Shown here in pieces: positions 1 to 4,402 of a stretch of 7,217 nt of DNA; the stretch's first letter is position 1; each line of letters begins with the position of its first letter. The position numbers and the translations under genes are program-made. The stretch is from Actinomycetes bacterium (GTDB lineage Bacteria; Actinomycetota; Actinomycetes; JAHEKZ01), in assembly GCA_027117675.1 (NCBI GenBank), contig JAJAYM010000102.1:1-7217 (forward strand), read 5' to 3'. The notes under the pieces were generated by a model. The model made no database searches. It was not told the origin of the DNA and was given only the letters and a program-made list of their open reading frames with translations.

Positions 1-45
1 CGGATGAAGGCGACGACCTAAACGTGCTGGTCAGAGACTTGCAGG

Positions 46-121
46 TGGAGCCGCCTTGGGGAGTCGAACCCCAGACCTACGCATTACGAGTGCGTCGCTC
101 TACCAACTGAGCTAAGGCGGC
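46..121 (-). tRNA. tRNA-Thr (anticodon CGT), CCA encoded
   Basis: On the minus strand the 76 bases fold as a standard cloverleaf. The acceptor stem is GCCGCCT pairing with AGGCGGC, the D arm is GCTC/GAGC around AGTTGGTA, the anticodon stem is ACGCA/TGCGT around the loop CTCGTAA, and the T arm is TGGGG/CCCCA around TTCGACT. A discriminator T and an encoded CCA follow. The anticodon CGT (minus strand of 86-88) reads the threonine codon ACG, which is common in high-GC genomes. It lies about 100 bases downstream of the peptidase gene on the same strand, behind a hairpin, so it is probably transcribed separately. All stems pair without mismatch, so the gene appears intact. Confidence 0.98.
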
Positions 122-146
122 GTGCCCCGCTCGGCAGGGCTAGACG

Positions 147-177
147 AGTCTACTGGCCACAGATCAGGGGACCTCGA
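147..177 (-). promoter_or_regulatory. candidate promoter for tRNA-Thr (weak)
   Basis: On the minus strand TAGACT at 152-147 matches the actinobacterial TAnnnT form of a -10 box and would place a transcription start about 20 bases before the mature tRNA 5' end. The only -35-like hexamer is TCGAGG at 177-172 with a 19-base spacer, a poor match. Readthrough from the peptidase operon is the alternative. This call rests on position and one hexamer. Confidence 0.25.
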
Positions 178-204
178 TGCCCTTGACCGCGCCATGGCCC
201 TCAC

Positions 205-220
205 TCCGGGGCTGCCCGGA
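205..220 (-). terminator. GC-rich hairpin after the peptidase stop codon
   Basis: TCCGGG and CCCGGA form a perfect 6-bp stem around a four-base loop, beginning one base after the TGA at 224-222. There is no T-run on the minus strand after it, so it is not a classical intrinsic terminator. GC-rich hairpins lacking a U-tract are common at operon ends in actinobacteria. It sits where the operon should end, before the separate tRNA gene. It could instead be a 3'-end stability element. Confidence 0.45.
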
Positions 221-221
221 C

Positions 222-1736
222 TCAACAGATCGTTGGATCGTCGGGAATCTGGCCCGCCACGAGGTACGCGTCAACAGCATCATCGACACAGGCGTTACCG
301 GCGTTGTAGCCGGTGTGACCGTCCCCGTCGCGGGAGATCAGGACGCCGTTCTGCAACGACTTCGCAAGGCTCACCGACCAGGCGTACGGCGTCGCCGGGT
401 CGCGGGTGGTCCCGATGACAACGATCGGCTCGGCACCTGGCGCACGGGCTGAAGTCGGGAAGTCGCCCCGCTTCACTGGCCAGTTGCGACAAGAGACCGA
501 ACCCCAGGCGAACGTCCGGCCGAAGATTGGCGAGAACTCCTCGTACTCGCGCGCCAGGCGCTCGGCCTCGACGACCGAGGAGGTGCCGGGGCGGTCGGTA
601 CAGCTGATCGCGGGGAATGCCGAGTTCACATTGGACGCATACGTGCCGTCAGCGTTTCGTTCCGCGTAGGCATCAGCAAGCGCGAGAAGCACGGTGCCAT
701 CGCCGTCGAACGCTTGCGAAAGGCCCAAGCGGAGGGACGGCCATCCCGAGGACTCGCTGTACATCGCCGAGATCATCCCGAGCGTCGCCAGCGACTCGGT
801 CAAGGGGCGGCCAGACGCCGTAGGCAGCGGGGCGGCGTCAACTTCTTGAAGTAGCCCGGTCAGTTGCTCTTCGGCTTCAGCCGCTGTCGGGCCGACCGCG
901 CATCCTTCGCGCGCGACGCAGTCAGCGATGAACGCCTGGGTGGCTCGTTGAAAACCCCGGAGCTGTCCACGTGAGAGTTCGTCGGTGGAGACGGCTGGGT
1001 CGAGCGCGGCGTCCAGAACCATCCGTCCGACTCGCTGCGGGAAGAGCTCGGCGTAAATCGCGCCGAGCTCGGTGCCGTAGCTGGCTCCGAAGTAGTTGAG
1101 GCGTGGCTCGTCGACGGCGGCACGCAGGATGTCGATGTCTCGGGCCGAGTTGAACGTTCCAAGTTGACGAAGCAGTTCGCTGTCATCGGCAACACAGCCC
1201 CTCGTGAACCGCTCGTTCACCTGGACGAGGCCGCGCACCTCAGCGGGAGTGTCCGGTGTGCCGTCGGTCTCGTAGTAGACGTCGGTCTCTTCATCGGTCA
1301 TACACGTGATCGACGTGCTTTCGCCAACACCTCTCGGATCCCAGCCGACGATGTCGTAGTGCTCGAGCACCGGCTCGGTGAACAGCACTTCGGCCAGCTT
1401 GGCGTAGCTGATCCCCGAGACACCGGGGCCTCCGGGATTGACGAACAGCGACCCGAGCTTCTCGTCCTGATTGTTCGCCGGACGTCTCAGCAGCGCGAGG
1501 TCGATGGTGGACATACCAGGATCTTGGTAGTTGAGCGGCGCTTCAAGGGTGGCGCACTCAAATGCACCACACTCTTCCCACTGAGCGCGTTGTTCGTAGA
1601 AGGGCCGGAGCGCACTCGGCTCAGCCTTCGTCGCGCTGGGGGCCGGCACCGGAGACGGAGCAACGCTCGGCTCGCCGGAGGTGCACCCAGCCAGGAGCAG
1701 CCCGGCTGCCACCCCCAGTACGAGTCGTCGCCTCAA
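222..1736 (-). CDS. exported lipoprotein peptidase, tripeptidyl-aminopeptidase-like alpha/beta hydrolase
   Basis: The 504-residue protein is predicted to be a membrane-anchored serine exopeptidase releasing short peptides from the N-termini of extracellular substrates (MEROPS S33; Streptomyces tripeptidyl aminopeptidase/SlpD-SlpE and mycobacterial CaeA type). The N-terminus has an RRR n-region, a hydrophobic stretch and the lipobox LLAGC with Cys18 as lipidation site, then a Pro/Ser/Ala-rich linker to about residue 42. The hydrolase core has NPGGPG (100-105, oxyanion region), GWDPRGVGES (131-140), the nucleophile elbow GASYG with Ser219, the likely acid Asp446 in GTTRDPATP, and His474 in GDGHTGY. 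The C-terminal part with paired cysteines (379/416 and 483/504) resembles the TAP-like C-terminal domain. The start is TTG, overlapping the AIM24 stop as TTGA, with an AGG about 9 bases upstream; it is chosen because it gives a complete signal peptide. The family is confident; the exact substrate is not readable from sequence. Confidence 0.93.
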   Translation of the reverse strand: MRRRLVLGVAAGLLLAGCTSGEPSVAPSPVPAPSATKAEPSALRPFYEQRAQWEECGAFECATLEAPLNYQDPGMSTIDLALLRRPANNQDEKLGSLFVNPGGPGVSGISYAKLAEVLFTEPVLEHYDIVGWDPRGVGESTSITCMTDEETDVYYETDGTPDTPAEVRGLVQVNERFTRGCVADDSELLRQLGTFNSARDIDILRAAVDEPRLNYFGASYGTELGAIYAELFPQRVGRMVLDAALDPAVSTDELSRGQLRGFQRATQAFIADCVAREGCAVGPTAAEAEEQLTGLLQEVDAAPLPTASGRPLTESLATLGMISAMYSESSGWPSLRLGLSQAFDGDGTVLLALADAYAERNADGTYASNVNSAFPAISCTDRPGTSSVVEAERLAREYEEFSPIFGRTFAWGSVSCRNWPVKRGDFPTSARAPGAEPIVVIGTTRDPATPYAWSVSLAKSLQNGVLISRDGDGHTGYNAGNACVDDAVDAYLVAGQIPDDPTIC

Positions 1737-2419
1737 CCGCGACTACCTGGCAGGACCGACTGCAACCAGTTGATCAGACCGTTCGGGTTGCGGCTTTGGG
1801 TGACCACTCGGCCGGGGCCTTGGAAGTCCATCACGAGGCCCTCGCCCGACTTCATCGTCGCCATCATCCCGGACGTTGCCTTGCGGGTCTGCACCGAAAT
1901 CGTGTCGTCGTACGCCACCAGATGCCCGGAGTCCACGGTGAACCCCTGGCCTTCTTGCAGGTCGTGTACGTCCATCGCACCGTACGCGGCCAAGACGATG
2001 GGGCCCTCGCCGGTGGCGTGCAGCACGAACGCGCCCTCGCCGCCACCGAACATCTTCGCGCCACCCCACTTGGTGTCGAGTTCGACGCCGGCCGCGTTGG
2101 CCAGCCACGAACCTCGTGTGACGACGAGCGCTCGTCCGGCAACGAGGTCCGCCACCCAGATGTCGCCAGGGAGGTTGGCGGCCACGTCCACCCACGTGTT
2201 CGCCTGCGGATGCCCGGTGAAGGTGGTGACGAACAACGACTCACCGCCCATGACGCCCCGCTTGAAGGCACCCTTCAGGCCACCCTGCATCTGCGCGTCC
2301 ACGGTCACCCCGAAGGAGTGCATGGCCATCGCACCTGACTCAGCGCGCACCTGCTCACCCGGTGCGAGGTTGATCCGAGCAACAGAAAAACTCGGCTGGT
2401 GACGAAGCTCGACCTGCAT
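1733..2419 (-). CDS. AIM24 family protein (TIGR00266-like)
   Basis: This 228-residue protein matches the bacterial AIM24 family (Pfam PF01987), named after a yeast mitochondrial protein; the bacterial molecular role is not established. Family hallmarks are the opening MQVELRHQPSFSVARINLAP, a glycine-rich beta-sheet body (GGLKGAFKRGVMGGESLF at about 47-63, FGGGEGAFVLHATGEGP at about 124-140), FTVDSGHLVAYDDTI (160-174) and the closing GPGRVVTQSRNP (201-212). The length is normal and I see no signal peptide or membrane helix, so it is probably cytoplasmic or peripheral. The ATG start is fixed by a strong Shine-Dalgarno immediately upstream. The gene starts 12 bases after holB and its TGA overlaps the TTG of the peptidase gene, suggesting translational coupling. 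No function is claimed beyond the family name. Confidence 0.93.
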   Translation of the reverse strand: MQVELRHQPSFSVARINLAPGEQVRAESGAMAMHSFGVTVDAQMQGGLKGAFKRGVMGGESLFVTTFTGHPQANTWVDVAANLPGDIWVADLVAGRALVVTRGSWLANAAGVELDTKWGGAKMFGGGEGAFVLHATGEGPIVLAAYGAMDVHDLQEGQGFTVDSGHLVAYDDTISVQTRKATSGMMATMKSGEGLVMDFQGPGRVVTQSRNPNGLINWLQSVLPGSRG

Positions 2420-2422
2420 GTG

Positions 2423-2429
2423 ACCTCCC
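2423..2429 (-). promoter_or_regulatory. strong Shine-Dalgarno of the AIM24 gene
   Basis: GGGAGGT on the minus strand ends three bases before the ATG at 2419-2417 and lies in the 12-base gap after the holB TAA. It is the strongest ribosome binding site in the window. It indicates that the AIM24 gene gets its own initiation rather than depending only on ribosomes leaving holB. Confidence 0.8.
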
Positions 2430-2431
2430 GA

Positions 2432-3583
2432 TTAACTGGCGCGTAGCGCCAGAGTCAACTCTTCCACCGCAAGCAGCGGTGTGACGTACGCCGCGATCTT
2501 CTCGCGTGCCTCCAGTATCGCCTCCATAGCGCGCATCGTGATTTCGGGTGGGCAGCGCACCGCCACCTTCTCGATGCTGCCGATCAGCTCGGCGTTGACC
2601 AGGGTGACGTTGCCGCCCACCTGCACGACCAGAACATCACGGTAGAAGGAGAGTAGGTCTTGCAGGTCGCGATCGAGCTCGTCGATGGTGGCACGCTTGC
2701 GCCGCTTGTCTTGGCCGTCCTTGAGCCGCTTGAAGTCGGGGCGGGCCCACTTCGGAGGTCGCTCAGGATTCTCGACCCCCATGCCGCGCGCGAGCTGAGA
2801 GCGTTCGGTCTCGTCTACTGACTTGGTGCGTTCTGCGCCACGCTCGGTGGCCGCATCCACCAACTCGCGAGCCGACAACAACGCTGAGCCGAGGGACGCG
2901 ACGTTGACCGGCAGCGAGAGAGTTGCCGCCCGAGTTATCCGCGCCTGTTCATCACGGGCCAATCCCCTGGCGCGGCCGATGTGACCCATGGACGCGCGCG
3001 CCGCGAACGAGGCCATGGCCTCGTCAACTCCGTCACGCTCTACGAGGTGCCTGGCGACGTCGACGGTGGTGGGGGTAGTGAGGATCACGTGGCGACAGCG
3101 TGACCGGATCGTCGGCAGGACGTCTTCCATCGACGGGGCGCACAACAGCCAGACGGTGTGCGGTGTCGGTTCTTCTAGCGATTTCAAGAGCGCGTTGTTC
3201 GCCGCCTCGGTGAGCCGGTCGGCATCCTCGAGCACGATCACCCGCCAGCGGGCTACCGACGGAGCGGTGGCCGCCTCGAGGACTAGTGAGCGTGCGCGGT
3301 CAACCGAGATCGTCATGGCCTCGGTCGTCACATGGTCGACATCGGAGTGCGAACCCAGGAGTGCGGTGTGGCAGTCAGGGCAGTGCCCGCAACCACCCTG
3401 CGAACACACCAGCGCCGCGGCGAACGCTGCGGCCGCGACCGACCGGCCCGATCCCGGCGGTCCGGTGAAGAGCCACGCGTGTGTCATCGCTGCGCCGGGC
3501 GAGTCAAGGGCGGCGTCTTGTACGGCCCGAGTCAGCGTCTCGACGGCCCGGGCCTGACCGACCAGGGAGTCGAAGACGCTCAC
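2432..3583 (-). CDS. holB: DNA polymerase III subunit delta' (clamp loader)
   Basis: The 383-residue protein is the delta prime subunit of the clamp loader, which works with delta and tau/gamma to place the beta sliding clamp on primed DNA. It opens with the family start MSVFDSLVGQ. The AAA+ module follows: Walker A-like GPPGSGRS (41-48), a four-cysteine zinc module (Cys60, 65, 68, 71), a Walker B-like segment VIVLEDADRL (115-124), ALLKSLEEP (131-139), and the SRC arginine-finger motif at 161-163. Residues about 250-300 form a highly charged linker, followed by the helical collar domain to the C-terminus. The P-loop lysine is arginine, in keeping with delta prime being a structural rather than ATP-hydrolysing subunit. 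The GTG start overlaps the tmk stop as GTGA. The longer reading dnaX (tau/gamma) is rejected by length, the GRS P-loop and the tmk-linked context. Confidence 0.95.
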   Translation of the reverse strand: MSVFDSLVGQARAVETLTRAVQDAALDSPGAAMTHAWLFTGPPGSGRSVAAAAFAAALVCSQGGCGHCPDCHTALLGSHSDVDHVTTEAMTISVDRARSLVLEAATAPSVARWRVIVLEDADRLTEAANNALLKSLEEPTPHTVWLLCAPSMEDVLPTIRSRCRHVILTTPTTVDVARHLVERDGVDEAMASFAARASMGHIGRARGLARDEQARITRAATLSLPVNVASLGSALLSARELVDAATERGAERTKSVDETERSQLARGMGVENPERPPKWARPDFKRLKDGQDKRRKRATIDELDRDLQDLLSFYRDVLVVQVGGNVTLVNAELIGSIEKVAVRCPPEITMRAMEAILEAREKIAAYVTPLLAVEELTLALRAS

Positions 3584-4206
3584 GACAGCCGTCCGTGCAC
3601 GGCTTCGAAGACTGCGCTTGCGACTGCGTCGACCGACGATGTCGCGTCAACGACGAGATAGCGGTCTGGGGTTGCGGTGGCCAACGACAGAAAGTGTTCG
3701 CGCACTCGCTGATGGAAGGCGAGCGGCTCGGCCTCAAGACGGTCGGCAGGGGTGTCGAACCGGGTCAGGCCGACGGCCGGGTCGATGTCGAGGACGATCG
3801 TGAGGTCGGGCCACAGCTCGCCGGACGCCCACCGCGAGAGGTGCTCGATCTCGTCGGGCTCTAGGACGCGTCCAGCACCCTGGTAGGCGATCGAGGAGTC
3901 GATGTAGCGGTCGGTGATGCAGACCGCTCCACGCTCGAGGGCCGGTCGAACGACCGCGGCAACATGCTCGGCTCGGTCAGCGGCATAGAGCAGGGTCTCG
4001 GTGCGAGGGTCGATGACACCGGTCTGGTGACCGAGCAGGATGTGGCGCAACTGGCGTCCGACTTCGGTGTCACCTGGTTCAAAGGTGGTGACCACCTCGA
4101 AACCTTGCTCGGCCAGCGCCTTGGCGAGCAGTTCGACCTGGGTGCTCTTGCCAGCGCCCTCGCCACCTTCGAAGGCGACGAACAATCCTGACCTGGGCTT
4201 GGGCAC
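3580..4206 (-). CDS. tmk: thymidylate kinase (dTMP kinase)
   Basis: The 208-residue protein phosphorylates dTMP to dTDP with ATP, an essential cytoplasmic step toward dTTP. Visible motifs are the P-loop GGEGAGKS (14-21), TFEPGDT (41-47) where most bacterial enzymes have TREPGGT, YAADRAEH (74-81), the DRY motif with Asp99-Arg100 followed by IDSSIAYQGAGR (102-113), and a LID segment TRFDTPADRLEAEPLAF (148-164). No arginine lies inside the P-loop and basic residues sit in the LID, as in the class II (E. coli-like) enzymes. Length is normal and the reading frame is intact. The GTG start puts the P-loop at the usual distance from the N-terminus, and an AGG lies 8 bases upstream. It is the first gene of a four-gene block and its TGA overlaps the holB GTG. 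The upstream leader holds a G-rich motif that may affect translation. Confidence 0.96.
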   Translation of the reverse strand: MPKPRSGLFVAFEGGEGAGKSTQVELLAKALAEQGFEVVTTFEPGDTEVGRQLRHILLGHQTGVIDPRTETLLYAADRAEHVAAVVRPALERGAVCITDRYIDSSIAYQGAGRVLEPDEIEHLSRWASGELWPDLTIVLDIDPAVGLTRFDTPADRLEAEPLAFHQRVREHFLSLATATPDRYLVVDATSSVDAVASAVFEAVHGRLS

Positions 4207-4215
4207 CGGGCCAAC

Positions 4216-4374
4216 CTATCCCGACCCCCCGTCACCCCCACCGCCCGTCCAGCATCGAAGCTGCCCGGCTGAGGTGAAGTCAATTCCGGTGACCTTCGCC
4301 GAGTAGCTGTCGTCCCACCCGCGTGGTGCGACCGGGAACCGGAGTTCACACTCGCCGTCAAATGTGGCACTCAA
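4216..4374 (-). CDS. doubtful 52-codon open frame between topA and tmk
   Basis: From a TTG at 4374-4372 the frame encodes a short peptide with segments such as ATFDGECELRFPVAP and GIDFTSAGQLRCW, then a Gly-rich end. The middle codons mostly end in C or G, like neighbouring genes, and the frame stays open up to 11 bases before tmk. Against it: there is no Shine-Dalgarno, the only start is TTG, and I recognise no family. It may be a real short protein containing two cysteines, a remnant, or a chance frame. Confidence 0.15.
   Translation of the reverse strand: MSATFDGECELRFPVAPRGWDDSYSAKVTGIDFTSAGQLRCWTGGGGDGGSG
4220..4246 (-). promoter_or_regulatory. G-quadruplex-type motif in the tmk leader
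   Basis: On the minus (sense) strand four G-runs of 3, 5, 6 and 3 are separated by loops CGGT, TGAC and TC, which meets the usual G3+N1-7 pattern. The motif ends two bases before the AGG (4217-4215) that serves as the tmk ribosome binding site, and the mRNA carries the G-rich strand. A folded structure here could hinder initiation of tmk and, through coupling, holB. Whether it folds is not shown; G-runs arise often in high-GC DNA. Confidence 0.4.
4254..4283 (-). promoter_or_regulatory. candidate promoter of the tmk-holB operon (weak)
   Basis: On the minus strand TTGACT (4283-4278) is a good -35 match (five of six) and TTCGAT (4259-4254) is a partial -10 match (three of six), 18 bases apart. 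A start site would fall near 4247, giving a leader of about 40 bases that begins at the G-rich motif and ends at the tmk GTG. Readthrough from topA across the 196-base gap is the alternative. The -10 lacks the A at position 2, so the call is tentative. Confidence 0.3.
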
Positions 4375-4402
4375 GGGGACATCGGGCGGGCTATTGCGAC
4401 CA

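Larger units (their letters stand above)
4207..4402. other. intergenic region between topA and tmk, no convincing gene
   Basis: This 196-base gap is the longest non-coding stretch apart from the window edges. It holds a weak promoter candidate (4254-4283) and a G-rich motif (4220-4246) near tmk. I see no clear terminator hairpin with a T-run after the topA TAG. A minus-strand frame from TTG at 4374 to TAG at 4216 (52 codons) is open, and its middle has fairly GC-rich third positions (for example RFPVAPRGWDDSYSAK), but it has no ribosome binding site, no ATG or GTG, and ends in a Gly-rich stretch made by the G-runs. I do not call it a gene; a decayed or very short coding region is possible. 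Confidence 0.6.

Noticed and set aside
1164..2402. 412-codon plus-strand open frame
   Set aside because: It lies antisense across the peptidase and AIM24 genes, its product is rich in Arg, Pro, Ser and Thr with no recognisable domain, and both minus-strand genes match known families. Long antisense frames are expected in high-GC DNA.
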